Shown: piece by piece, positions 24,041-35,768 of the stretch
Numbering within the stretch: position 1 is the stretch's first letter
How the letters are laid out: every line of letters starts with the position of its first letter
From: Scleroderma bovista
Lineage: Eukaryota > Basidiomycota > Agaricomycetes > Boletales > Sclerodermataceae
Assembly: GCA_037178675.1 (NCBI GenBank)
Contig: JAYMGJ010000235.1
Span: 1 to 64,000, forward strand
Length of the DNA stretch: 64,000 nt
Direction of reading: 5' to 3'
Position numbers and translations under genes: made by a program
Notes under the pieces: model-generated
What the model saw: the letters and a program-made list of their open reading frames with translations, nothing else
The model's database searches: none
What the model was told of the DNA's origin: nothing

Positions 24041-24799
24041 ATGACCAACTTGCTCGCCGCCGATTCATACAACGCCGTGTCGACGAACGTACAGGTGCGC
24101 GTTTCACGCGTTCAAATCGTATCTGGCCTCATTACAGTCGTGATAGCTGACACGCCTACCGAGTGATACCACTGGCCTCGAGCGAATCATACTCTCTGCC
24201 CAAGGTGAACTCCAGCGTCTACTCAGGTAAGAGAGAGATACCCATCCCATCCCCGTTCGCGTGTCTAAGCGTCAGCGCTCTCCACTTTTAGCATCTTCTT
24301 TGCACGTCCCATCCATGTCGAACGCATCTACGCCAACACGTCCCCTCGCCTGCAACCCGCCTCTCCCGAGCACCCCATCACACAGTCGCGCCAGGTTCAC
24401 CTCGTCTGTGCAGACAAAACCGTCTGCATTGCCACCTCCACCGTCACAATCACTTCACCCATTGCCGAGCGCGTGTTTCTCGACGACAAATACCCTATTG
24501 GCCAGACCATTCGCAAACTCGGACAGGGTCACCGATTTACCTTGGTAGGTGTCGAGACGCCCACCGTTGGCCAGAAACGGGAGCTTCGTCGGATGTATGT
24601 TCTCGAGACGGAGGGGTTTTATTGCGAGATTCTGGAGGTGTTTCCAGACAGGGAGATGTTTGCACGTGGAGAAGCTTGGCTGATGGAGACCACGACGGAA
24701 GTCGAACGGGACGGTTCGTGTGCGAGCATGACAGACACTCGTGGCCTTGGCAAGCCCGACTGGCTTACAGCCAACAAGGGATCTGAAGTTGTCAACTAA
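24041..24799 (+). CDS. DUF98 / chorismate lyase-like protein
   Basis: Exons 24041-24088, 24147-24226 and 24292-24799 give 211 aa. The N-terminal linker LPSDTTGLERIILSAQGELQ is followed by a single domain: FFARPIHVERIYANT, then VHLVCADKTVCIATSTVTI, FLDDKYPIGQTIRKL, ELRRMYVLETEGFYCEILEV and FPDREMF. The strand order, the PIG turn and the position of the last strand recall the DUF98/UbiC chorismate-lyase fold. The bacterial active-site residues cannot be confirmed by eye, and this may be a ligand-binding relative. Quinone synthesis in fungi does not use UbiC, so I do not assign that reaction. The gene model itself is strong because all junctions keep frame. Confidence 0.6.
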
Positions 24800-25550
24800 C
24801 TCGCGCTGATACCCCCCTGTAATACTACCTAGCTGGATACATATAATTCATTTCATACCCCATGTTTTTACACGACGCAGTAATCCCACCTTGTCATCGA
24901 GAACGACAGAGACATGGTCGACAAGCATAGAGCACGTACTAGGCTTACACTCCAAGAGAAGGACAAGGTTCAAGACAGCAAAAATGAAAAAAAAGTGAAA
25001 AACATAACACAGCGGGCATAACGAAAAGAAACGGAAAATGCGTCAGTAAGAACACGCAATCGATAGAAGGGAAAGCATTGTGTAGATAGGTCACTGCATG
25101 ATATCTGCGTAAACTTCGTGTGGTACAAAATACTAGACTGCAAAGCGAGAAAGAACCAAAAGACCAAAGACAGACGAAGAGGGGCGTAGATTGCGTTTGA
25201 TAGGTTAGGTGGGTGGGGAGAGAGAATATAAATGTTGCTGGTTGACTTTGACATGGTCGATTGCGTTTGATGTGTGGTAGACGTGGCCAAATTCTAATGG
25301 AGATGGAGCATTTGCTGTGTGATTGCAGGGTATGTTGATGCGACAGCGACGCAGACGTTTGATAAGCGAGGCATGGACATACTCTCGTAAGCGATGCAAC
25401 TGAGAGCGGGAGTAGGGTGATCCCCAGTGACGATCATAGATGTGTTGAGAGGGGGTCAATGAGATCTACGGCTTACACGGCAGCTGTGACGCAGTGGCCG
25501 GGCTCGGAGCTGCTAGATGGAAAGGTACCAGGATGAACCTGACCACAGCG
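24800..25550. other. Intergenic, no gene seen
   Basis: The 3' flanks of a plus-strand and a minus-strand gene meet here. There are purine-rich runs such as GGACAAGG and GAAAAAAAAGTGAAAAAC near 24960-25005. No coding region is supported. Confidence 0.4.
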
Positions 25551-27537
25551 TCAACGGATCAGTCGGCCCCAGTCCAGCCGACTTTCTTTCCGCTCGCCGC
25601 TCTCCTTTCGTGGAAATGCGTTCCAGAACCGGAGGGTCTCGTCGCCCGCTCCCGTGACGATTGTTTCACCCTCGGGGCTCATCGCGAGGTAGAGTACGCG
25701 ATGCGTGTGGCCCGTGAGTGCGGCAACCATCGAAAGCGAGGGGTATCGCCAGATGCAAATCTGGTTTTGAGCAGTCGTGCTCGAGAACCCATGTGTGCTG
25801 ACCAGTTCGTGGGATGTCATTGACCAGATCAGATTGCAGACCTACACAGATTGAAGTGAGTTCGAGAAAGGAAAGGCAGGTAACAGCACATACTTGGCTT
25901 CCCGTGTCCAGTTCATGCAGCATGCTTCCGTTGTATGTATTCCAAAACCGTATATGCTTATCCTGAGTACCTCCACCGGTGGCCAATACCCCAGATACAT
26001 GCGGATCCCAGGCCAATGCCTTTACAGCCGCGGTATGTTCATGAAATTTCCACAGTGGGACATCGCCTAAATCTTCTGACGCAGAAATGCTTCCCGAGCG
26101 TGCACGCGTATTACCAGCTGGTGATGATCCGCTCACGCCAATGATCGCACCCGGGTTTGCACTACTCCGCCTCGATCCTCTCAGATCCCAGATACACACC
26201 TTATTGTCGTTTCCACCACTTGCGAGCATCGCGCCTGCGGTGTGCACACCGAACCCTGGACCAAGCCCTCCACTCCCCGCACTGCTCTCCCCGCTGCCAC
26301 TCCCTGCACCGACACCTCCTCCACCGGTGTTTCCGGCACCTGAGCTCCACCGCAGTCCGCATACCTCTTGTCTGTGGCCCGCACAGCGACGAAATGGGCG
26401 AGTTCCGGGTTCCCGTAGGTCGCGGTGGTGTACCATGCGATCGCGTGAGCCTGAACTGAGGACATGTGCGTTCCAAGAGAGTGCACCGATGCGTTGCGAG
26501 TGTGCAGGATTATATGACCGCAGGAGTGAGAGCGTCGATGCATCGTATATGTGGAGTCTTCCGGATAGCGTTCCGACAGCGAGTGTTGTCCCCTTGAAAC
26601 AAAAAGTTGAGATAAATGAGGATGACTGGGGGGAAGGGGGACTGTACCTTTTGCACCCATGCGACAGAGCTTATGCTGTCGCTCATACCGGTGAGGTCAC
26701 ACAGTTTTGCGACGGCAGCGTTGTGGGCCGTCCAGAGGTACACGCATGCGCCAAGACCGACACCGAGAACGTTTGTGCTGCTCCAGTCGACGAGGTTGAG
26801 GTAGAAGTCGTCTGCAAGGTCTGGGGCGTCGAGTACGCGGTAAGGTGTTTTGCACACTGCGCGGGGCTGTCGACGGGGTGATTCGAGGAGTTGACGGGAC
26901 GACGCGCGTACGGGAGACATGGAGTAAGCTTCGTCAGTGGGTGTGTCTAGCCGGCGTGTTGGGGTTGGTGGGCCCGATGAGGGTGAAGTATAGTGGAATA
27001 TTCGCCGTCTGGTGGGTGTGGTGGGTGCGATCGAGGACGGAGCGACGGTGGATGGTCGAGATGGGGAAGCGGGCCGATGGGGTGATGGTGGAGTAACTTC
27101 GGTATGCAGGATGGAAGTAAAAATCGCGTTTGCTTGTTCTGTTGGGTGTCAGAAAGCGAGACAGAGAAGCAAAAGAAGTACGGACCCTTAAGCGCGTCAG
27201 ATTCTGTTGGGATGATGCGGTTCTTTGAGGGCGTCGAGGGCGTCGACTCGTCCATGAGGTGGTACGAGGTCCGCATATCCCCGGTGTCGCGAGATGGAAC
27301 AAAGCGGTCGCCATAGTCTCTCGGTGTGCGGGTGTCGAGGGGCGAGTCTGGGCCGGTACTGTCGCTGGTTGTTGGGCGGGAGTCGAGGGAGGGCGTGTTC
27401 GAACCAGCAAATATGGCGTTTATCCGGGGTCTGTTCCTACATGGTGCACCGTCGTCGTCGGTGTCGGCGTGTGCAGCGCGGAGTCGCTTGCCAAACGGGG
27501 AGTTTTTGAGGGAGGACATGGTGTTGGTCGCTGGCAT
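25551..27537 (-). CDS. CDH1: APC/C activator Cdh1 (fizzy-related)
   Basis: Four exons on the minus strand (27537-27186, 27138-26648, 26592-25894, 25841-25551) give about 610 aa. Cdh1 brings substrates to the anaphase-promoting complex in late mitosis and G1. The C-box DRFVPSR is at about residues 77-83. ESPRRQPRAV and FYLNLVDWSSTNVLGVGLG match the start of the WD40 propeller. WD repeats follow (LSSGSRDRMVHHRDLR, LASGGNDNKVCIWDLR, TGAGDETLRFWN). The last two residues are Ile-Arg, the tail that docks on the APC/C. A glycine/serine-rich insertion interrupts the third blade. The arrangement fits Cdh1 better than Cdc20. Start could also be the ATG at 27519. Confidence 0.94.
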
Positions 27538-27629
27538 AGACGACGAGCGAAGTTGAACGCGTTGATTATGTAAGACACAACAGCAACTTGGCAAAGAACG
27601 ACTCGGACTAGGGTACTGGATGTGCAGTC
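27538..27629. promoter_or_regulatory. 92-base shared promoter of CDH1 and SPT7, with an MCB box
   Basis: The start codons of the two divergent genes are 92 bases apart. ACGCGT lies at 27557-27562 (flanked A and T), 20 bases from the Cdh1 start. MCB-dependent transcription is established for G1/S genes in yeasts. Its use here is inference. Confidence 0.5.
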
Positions 27630-30600
27630 ATGAACGTAGGCCTACTTTGTACTTGTTCTCTCCAGCGAACTGACAACCGCGTAGAATCTGCTCAGGACTC
27701 TCACAGAGAACCAGCACAAGCCACCACATGACCTCGTCCTTCTCCTCAGCACTGTCAAGGATGTCCGTGTAAGCACTCATCCATCTCTTACCCCTCTCAC
27801 CCATCCCACACACATCCAACTTAGCGCCAGGCAGTCGACAACAAAGCAGCAGATCCATTCTATGAATCACTAGAAGGCCTTATTTACGACCTCAGAACCG
27901 TCACTATGGTCTGTTCGCTTCATCCATTCATGTCTCGTTCACTTCACCTTCTTAAGGACAATCACGATGCAGAGGCTTTCCTCAAACCCGTTTCGAAGTC
28001 AGACGTGCCAGACTACTACGATGGTATGTCTCACATAGCAATGTATCAGTCACCCCTCATACCTTCGTCAAGTCATTTCCAATCCCATGGATCTCCAGAC
28101 CATGCTCAAGAAAGTCAAGGCAAAATTATACAAGTCTAAACGCGATTTCAAGGACGACCTCGATCTCATGTGGGCAAACTGTCTCACTTACAATGCCACA
28201 GAGGTACCGTATCGCTTCCATCCCCTCTCTTGGCCTGCTTACCATCTCACTCAGGATCACCCACTCCGCCATTGTGCATTGCGACTCAAGAAGAAAGCTG
28301 ACAGACTACTCATGAACATTACTGATAGAAAGGACAGAGTAGACCCTCCTATCCCAGGCGATCCCCAACCTAGTGCCACAACCCGGCCCGTCACCCGTCC
28401 AAGGATCAACGGTATAACACACTCACCCCAGGATCGAGAAAGAGACCGCACGTCTATAAATCAACAACACCAGCGTTCTCCTACTCTGTCTGGAACAGGG
28501 TCCACCACCTCCACCAGGCACTCTGCAAACGGGAGATCTGTCGTCGGCGGGTGGTCAACGTCCACCGCAGAATCGAGGTCGAGGAGAGAAACACCCTTCC
28601 ATGACTGGCCAGCACTCATACGGACACCCGATGGCATGTCCACATTCCGCGATCTCGATCAAGGCGTCGCACAGTTGCTGGATGCTGCCGACTTTCAGAG
28701 TGGCGAGCCTGGCCCATCCACACTCTCCCACGCCCACAATATCGTAGCACGGCTTAGGCAATACACATTACCCCCAGAACCTGACGATGAGGACGCTTAT
28801 GTTGACGGTATCGATCCCGACGTTAAGATGGAGACGCTGAGCGACATAGGTGAGAAAAGGAAACTGTGAGTCTTTCTGTTATTTCCTACTTTGGTCCACA
28901 ACATTGTACTCTCTGTCCCAGCGTCTCTCCATATCCCCGCCAATCGAAGCGGCTGCGTTTAACGCCTCCCGACTCTGGCGACGAGGTGGACACAAGACAG
29001 TCCCTGCCTAGTCCGGAAGACTTGGCAGAGCTATGGTGGGACGCCGTCCAGAGCGACGCCCTTTTCGCCAATGGACTCCCTTGTCTGCCCTCAATAGCAT
29101 CATTCCCTTTACCCGTATCATCGCGATCCGCACGGCAAACTCTACCCCCCACGTCTACACAACCACCCACATTGTCTAGGAGGCGTCCACGAACACGACC
29201 GCTTTCCGAGGAGGCTCAGTCAGGATCGCTCCTCACGATTATGAACACCAATATCAAGGCTCTCAAACGCGTACGCAGGACACATACCAAGTTTGTTGCA
29301 CTTGGATTTGGTGGAGGCGACGATGGGGCAGGTGCAGGTGCAGTTACAGGTGGAGGCGGGGGCGGTGGAAGCGTAGGTCCGGAGCGCGAAGATGTTCCAG
29401 AACCAGAATCTGAGCTACCGGAGGAGGCGACTGATGAACGACCCTGGTCCGCACGGTTACGGGGGGCATGTGGGAAAGGCAAGGTGAGGGATGGTATCGA
29501 GATTGGTGAGCGGGCTTCGGGGTCGTGTTTAAAGTGGATGAATAGGAAGGTGTTGGAGCATTCGGGGTTTCAAGGTGAGGTCTGACTTTCATTGGTGTTA
29601 TGTTCTTCCCTTTGGTTTTGGTTGTGGGATTGCGTGAATGGTAGCGCTGACCTTGATAACGTGGTGTTTCGTGGCCCGATTATCGGCATTCTGGCAATAG
29701 GGGCTTCTGGCGCTGCTTTGGACGTTCTAACAGGCGTCGCTTCTGAGTTCCTCCTGAATCTTGGGCGAACCCTTAGATTCCTCTGCGATAAATATGCACA
29801 GACGATGACATCAGAGGTATGTATGCGTGGACTTCGTGCGTATATTTAATCCTCACGATACTAGGAAATTATCCTCCATGCGCTTTTCGAAAGTGGAATC
29901 ACACGCATACAAGATCTCGAACGGTATATCAAGGATGACATACTGAGGCAGGGGGCTCGATTGTTAGAACTGGAAAAGAAATTGGAGAATGCGTATCGTG
30001 AGGCGGTAAGTCGTTTATTCTCATTTCTTACTCTCCCATCTGACATTGTTGTCAACACAGACGAGCGCCGATGTCCTGGACGATGACGCATTGTTTAACT
30101 CCGATCAGGAAGAAGATGACGTACTCACGATGGGTACATTTGCAGACGCTTTAGGCGAAGACGTTCTGGGTTTGCGCGAGCTTGGTATTGCCCAGGAGCT
30201 AGGGCTTTCTAGTCTCAGTATTCCAAAAAGACTACTGAAGGGAAAGAAAGACGTCTCCGGGAATGTCATGTATGTGGGTTTGATTTTCACATGGGGTTGT
30301 TTACTGATCCGGGTGCTTTTTTCTGCTACCTCGTACATTCTCCAACAGAGCAAAACCAGCCGAGGCACTCCTGCCATATCCACCACCTCCCCCCTTTCTA
30401 CCTGTTACATCCAAGAATGCCGAGGATCAAATTGGACTTCTTCATCCGTATTACCACCAACGGTTGGCTTCACTCGCCGTCACTGCCCCTCTTCCACCTG
30501 GGGCGCCCGTACCAAATATGTCTGGTGCTCCGGTTGCATCTGGAGTCCAGAGTATGCCCAAGCTTACCATACCTGGTTTTCCGCCCCTTCCACCACCTCC

Positions 30601-31045
30601 ACCACTCCACTTCCCATCTCTTCCACCAGTCCCCGGTGTGCTCGTACCAATGCCTGCATCCAGTGTGTTACCTACCCCCCATTTGTCAAATGCTCCGTCT
30701 GCTGCCCCGATACCCGGCCAACCGCTATTGCAACCACTTGTCTCTGTGCCGGAGGACCCTCCGAACCCTGCACAGACCAAGGTGGGCCCTATCGGACAGG
30801 TCGTCAAGCCGAGCCCAGCTGCTGCGTCGGTCAAGAAGAAGGCAAAGGGAAAGGAAGGGGGCGGTGCTGGCGCAGGCACAGGAGGGGGTGCAGGCGCTCA
30901 AGTAACGGCGCTGTACTCAGGAACTATACCAGACGGGGGTATCGGGACGGAAGGCGTTGGGGTTGGAAGTGGAGGTGTGGGGGCATCGCCCAAGAAGAAG
31001 GCAAAGGCAGTGGAGTTGCCGCCTGTCATTGCGGCCAGCGCATAG
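27630..31045 (+). CDS. SPT7: SAGA subunit Spt7 (bromodomain plus histone-fold)
   Basis: Eleven exons (27630-27635, 27685-27768, 27825-27908, 27957-28023, 28073-28203, 28255-28865, 28922-29574, 29701-29816, 29865-30005, 30061-30269, 30349-31045) give about 932 aa. The first exon codes for Met-Asn only. The bromodomain covers about residues 55-150 (DVPDYYDVISNPMDLQTML, FKDDLDLMWANCLTYNATE). A histone-fold of the Bromo_TP type (LDVLTGVASEFLLNLGRT, EEIILHALFESGITRI) follows near residue 560. The C-terminus is proline-rich and ends in KKKAK clusters. Spt7 scaffolds the SAGA histone acetyltransferase. The intron before exon 8 is the longest (126 bases). Confidence 0.92.
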
Positions 31046-31455
31046 GCCTGTGTGCTTTGCTTCTATTTGGCTTGCACACTGGTTGTCCGGGCGTCACTAT
31101 TTCGTGCGCTCGTCCGCACGCGACGCGACGCACTGCTTCATTTTGGAACGGTCTCAGGATCGTTCTGTGCGTCATGCGAGCTTCTAATGTTTCTTTTTTT
31201 TTTTTTTTCATGGGAAGTATACCTGTAGCATTAGATTAGTTAATGGTTCACTATACTGTACTGGACTCTCGAACATCACTCTAGATCCAAGTGCGCGGCA
31301 GCACTGGCGAGGCAATCCACTGATCCAGACTGCGCACAGCTGTTCCGTGTCAGAACACCAGCCAAACACCTACAAGTACCGGTTCCAGTGACAGATAAAA
31401 GATAACTCGGCTCCTGCTTGTTGATCAACCACAGGCCTCACCTCGAACCACCATC
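31046..31455. other. Intergenic with a T-run
   Basis: A homopolymer of about 15 T lies at about 31194-31208, just downstream of Spt7. The remaining 250 bases form the upstream region of the penta-EF-hand gene. Confidence 0.4.
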
Positions 31456-32553
31456 ATGAGTGTACGTCCCTGCTCTGTCCAGTCACGACTGAATGCACAT
31501 TGCATTGTGTAGTATCATGCATCCAGCTATGCTCCGGGCGGATTTGCTAGCCCCCATCTCCCACCTCAGGCTCCACCTGGTGCTGACCAACGGTATGTCT
31601 CCACCTCCCCAATAATCGGATGTCATTTTTAAAGAAATGGCAGGCTGTGGGGTTGGTTTGTCGCTGTAGATGAGGACAGATCGGGCTCGATCTCTGCTCG
31701 CGAACTTGGTATGCTGTGATCACCGCCGTCTTGATATCCAGGCGCTGATTTTAACAGAGAGAGCGCTTATGAACGGAGATTGGACCCGTACGCTTCTCTT
31801 CCTTCTTGCAGGTCTTCTGCTGCTGAATTCTGACGTTCGATGATGTCGTATAGCCTTTGATCTCGATACCGTCAAGTTGCTCATGAGCCTCTTTGTATGG
31901 GACTGTTCAAGGCAACTGCATCGGACCATCGAATGCTGATTCTGAAAACAGGACGTCGATAGGAACGGAAAAATCGGATTCAACGAGGTGAGATATCTTT
32001 TAGACCGATGTTAGCATCGTGCCTCAACCTTCTGCACAGTTCCAGGGGCTCTGGAGGTACATCCAGGCAAGTTACTCGCAATGTCTTACATCAGTCGCTC
32101 GAGAACTCTCTACAGGACTGGAAAAATGCATTCAGCCACTTTGATAGAGACCGCTCTGGCACCATCGACGGTGCCGAGCTCCAACAAGCACTCTCGCAAT
32201 TCGGGTCTGTACCCAGCAACACCACATTGTTATCAGTCACTCACCCGTGACCGACTTTAAACCAGCTACAACCTCACCCCGAACCTCCTGCACCTCGTCC
32301 AGAGGAAATACTGTACGTTGTCGAGTCGCTTAACCTTAATGTGTGCATGATATATTTAGACTCGAACGTTACAGCCTCCACTACCGAAACATATGGTCGC
32401 TACCCCTCCGGCATCACGTTCGACCGCTTCGTGCGTGCCTGCGTCGTGATCAAACAGCTCACGGAGGCGTTCCGGAGGCTCGATGTCAACAGGACTGGGT
32501 GGATCCAGATCGACTATGATCAATTCATGACTACAATCCTCAGTCTTCCTTGA
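31456..32553 (+). CDS. PEF1: Penta-EF-hand calcium-binding protein (ALG-2/Pef1 type)
   Basis: Ten short exons (31456-31461, 31513-31592, 31644-31708, 31758-31787, 31854-31894, 31952-31987, 32040-32066, 32116-32204, 32266-32312, 32360-32553) join to 204 aa. A short Gly/Pro-rich head precedes five EF-hands. The canonical loops are [24 protein letters not shown] and [12 protein letters not shown]. The fourth is degenerate and the fifth is [15 protein letters not shown]. The first exon codes for two residues, and the intron after 32066 has a GC donor (GCAAGT). Penta-EF-hand proteins bind calcium and dimerise through EF5, acting in ESCRT and membrane processes. Yeast Pef1 links to polar growth. 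Confidence 0.92.
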
Positions 32554-32955
32554 AATGGTGGAAATGCAGCAGATTGTTGTATGATATTCGACGAAGGATG
32601 TACCAAGTGCTAATCCCGTAAATGGCGGGTGACTACATACTACACCAATGAAGATGTACTGTATTTGATGGCCTCCAGGCAAGGAATTTGACAGGTGACA
32701 GCTACGATTGATACAAGATGTTAGCTTGGCTGCCCTTGAGCTACAAAATAAAGAAAGCAAGTGGATCGGGGTATACCGCAGGGGAGACTCAAAAATTCAA
32801 AACTAAAACAAACGTAATGGACTCGGTTGAGGTACAGAAAACGCATCCCCGCGGGGACGGCCAAACAATGGCTCGGATATTTTTATGCCTAGTGGTTGTT
32901 GTTTCGGAGTTGTGAGATATTCTACTCGAAGTTCCTGTACGGGGCAGTATACTCG
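32554..32955. other. Intergenic between convergent genes
   Basis: The 3' flanks of the penta-EF-hand gene (plus) and the 32956-33765 gene (minus). No coding signal seen. Confidence 0.4.
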
Positions 32956-33765
32956 TCAGCTGCTTGTAGTGTGCCACGGCCTATGTGTGGTGCCCACCTC
33001 GAAAGACTGTTTATCGTGTGGTGGTGATGCTGTTATGCTCATGAACAACTCGGGTGAGCCGGGTGTCACGGTGCTTGTCATATATGCTGTGCTGGCCGAG
33101 TCATTCGCATAAAATGGGAAGGTTGGGGCGGTTGGAGCGTTCGGTGTGGATGTCGGGCCCGTCTTATTACCCGAACGGTAGGCATAATGTCGTAGTTCCT
33201 GTTAGTCCATCAGCAGATACTATCGTTAGTCAGTGCATGGTGAAATCAAATGCATATTATGTACTCTCATCGATGCTGTACGAAGTTGGATGGAAAGGGA
33301 AGCGACGATGGAAACGAAGTACTAAGGAGAGAGAGGGGAGGGAAGCCTGGTATGTACCAACCTCGTGTGAGAAATGGCTGTATAGTGGTTGGGCAGATAT
33401 GCATTGGAAACTTTCGCCCATGGACTTGAACGGGTCGAAGGCGTGTATCTGGGGTAGGTCGGCGGGGATACGTGCGACGCCATTGGTCACGCCTTCAGTG
33501 TTTGGGACTGCCAATGGAGTGAAGAGAGGGGGGAGGCCGAGGGCTGCGCGTGCTGCTGGATCATCTGGTGTGGGTGGACACGGTGCTGGTGGACGACCAG
33601 TGGCGATGTAGGCATTGAGGTAGTCTTGGGTTCGAGTTTCCTATGTTTACACTGTTCAGCGAAACACCTGGGTGGGGAGGAAAAAGAAATGGAGACCTCG
33701 AAACTCGAGTCTGGTGTTGGAGTGAGAGAGACACCAATGCTCATAAAATAAACGACGTCGGACAT
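32956..33765 (-). CDS. Uncharacterised protein in three short exons, EELR-Y motif
   Basis: I find three minus-strand exons that keep frame: 33765-33697, 33640-33362 and 33198-32956 (196 aa). The middle exon encodes QDYLNAYIATGRPPAPCPP and GLPPLFTPLAVPNTEGVTNG. The junction to the last exon creates ISAQPLYSHFSHEELRYHAY. Low-complexity Thr/Pro-rich sequence follows to the stop. The latter stretch loosely resembles the ISAMPxYxxxSxEELRxxDY pattern of Nup98-like nucleoporins. That comparison is from memory and weak. The coding bias and clean frames make a real gene likely. It is divergent from the gene at 33845 with about 80 bases between. Confidence 0.6.
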
Positions 33766-33844
33766 GGCAGCAGTGGACAAGACGGGTCACAACTTGGATC
33801 ACATTAACAAGAGTGAATAGGTCACAGCGACAACCTCGACTGCC

Positions 33845-35446
33845 ATGCCCCACCAATGCATCAACTGGTTGTCCAACCGCAGACATATAAACGTACTCGT
33901 CCTCAGCCATGGCGATACCCACGTCTACACCACCGTTCCTCTCGATTTCAAGGTACGGCGTGTCTCTCGACCTTCTGCCACCATGCTAACCACGCTCACT
34001 ACCCACAGGACCTCCAGGAACTAACCAGGAAGGAATTCAATCTTGGCGACGCAGACTTTGAATTCTATTCTTCTTGCCACAATGTATGCAACTCGGGCAT
34101 CCCCGCCAGGATTAGAGAACAGGTGTGGAGGGAGATCAACCCCTACATTGGCTGTCTCTCTGTCGTCGTGCGGGATCCCCCTGCTAGCGAGCATCCTGTG
34201 CAACCATCAAGTTCGTCGATTTGGATATCGTCGGTTGATTGACGGCTAACCTCTACGTCCTCAGATACGACTGCTTCCACACCGCCACCCGAGCAATCCT
34301 ACAAAATCACACTCGATGACTCTGAACATGACGTGCCTATGAATGCAACACAGGAATTCGACAGTGGACTGAACCCTAGTATGAACGAAACAGGCACTGG
34401 AGATGCGGGCGAAGATCAGAACGTACCCGCTGAAGATCCCAACGATGGGACTAAAAGTGACAATAATCGACCACTTACACTTGTACAAGATGAGGACCTG
34501 AAGACATCAGGCGACGAGGGGAAGTCGCAGGGAACCACCCGTCAGCTCAGAAGACGGCGGTCCCGTGAGTTTATAGTAAGTGATGACGAGGACCGCACGC
34601 CAAGACGGCTTAGGGCGAGACGTGGACAGGCAAGTTCTAGCATTGACAACGGACAGTCCGGGAAAAGGGAGTCTGGTTCAAAAACTAAAAAGCAGCGTGT
34701 CGTATCTACGTCAAGGTCCCCAAGCAAAGGCGGTATGTAATCATTCACGTATTTACTTCGTAGTTGTGCAAGCTAACACTAGCAACGGTCCGTAAAGCTA
34801 TTAAGGAGCGGGAGACCATTGATCAATCGCCACTTAAAGCTCTTGCACCAGCCCAAGATTCTCCGTCACCAAGTAGGCTTACTCTTTGCAATACGTGCGA
34901 ATGAAACTGACAGTTACATTTTACAGGCCGGCCGATAAAACTTGAGAAAACAGCAGACAAGACGCCGGCGTCTTCACAATTTCGTGAGGAGGACCTTCCA
35001 TCTGAGCCCAGTACGTTTTCAGTAGCTATTTGGGTCTTGTGGTATTTATGACCCGTGATCAGCAAATACACAGGCACCAACGGACTCGGGACAACAACAA
35101 CTCGCCGAGAACCAGCGGATCGTGATTAGGGTTGCGCACCGGACCTCAAGGCAGGAGTCTAAATTCACTGTCAAGGGTTCGACCAAGGTATCGAAAGTCA
35201 TCACCAGCGTGTGCAGGTCTTTTGGCTTGGAGCCTTCGCAGTGAGTGTCGTCTAGATTAATGGCTGGCGGGGGACTAATAGCATTGTCTGTGCAGAGCGA
35301 GGTTGTTCCTTATTGTTGACACGGATGACGATGATGGGGTCATGGAAAATCTATTCCCGTGCGATAGGGCTGACTCGATGGTGAGGGCTGGTGCGGAGGC
35401 CAGTGGCGAGTCCAAGTTTTTGCTGAAGCTCGCTGGGGAGAATTGA
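33845..35446 (+). CDS. Protein with a C-terminal SUMO-like domain and a second small N-terminal domain
   Basis: Exons 33845-33952, 34009-34210, 34265-34732, 34783-34872, 34927-35010, 35063-35240 and 35296-35446 give about 426 aa. The N-terminal 100 residues (INVLVLSHGDTHVYTTV, DLQELTRKEF, ARIREQVWREINPYIGCLSV) look like a compact beta-rich domain, possibly ubiquitin-like. A disordered acidic and basic middle has NLS-like RRRRSR. The last 90 residues (RIVIRVAHRT, SKFTVKGSTKVSKVITSVC, ARLFLIVDTDDDDG, ESKFLLKLAGE) have the spacing of a SUMO-like beta-grasp, as in the Rad60/Esc2/NIP45 group. That group guides SUMO-dependent repair; assignment here is inference. The first exon start is the least certain part. 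Confidence 0.6.
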
Positions 35447-35768
35447 TGGCAATCTATTACATGTTGGACTTGCTACATACTTCTAGGTACGTATTGACGT
35501 GGTATACGCAATGTAGGAGAGGATGCTATTTAACTTATGTACCTGTAGTTTCATGTTTGATCACACAGCTGTTGGTATTACATAAGGATTTACTGCATGA
35601 CCTCAGCAGTCCACTTGGATACCTTGTCACACCCTTGTGCTTCCTTGTATCTTGGTACTCCCAAGGCAACGAATGAGCATGCGTATACATTCCCTTGTTC
35701 ACCATGTGCGAGATCGAATTGGATAACAAACCGTCAAGACTCAAGACTGTCAAAAGAAACACTCCTTC

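Noticed and set aside
30046..31239. 397-codon plus-strand ORF
   Set aside because: It starts in the right frame inside Spt7 but runs through an intron into another frame. The proline-rich Spt7 frame with proper splice sites explains the region.
33656..33922. Minus-strand ORF starting over the SUMO-like gene
   Set aside because: It overlaps the start of the plus-strand gene and contains the true start of the 32956-33765 gene in another frame.
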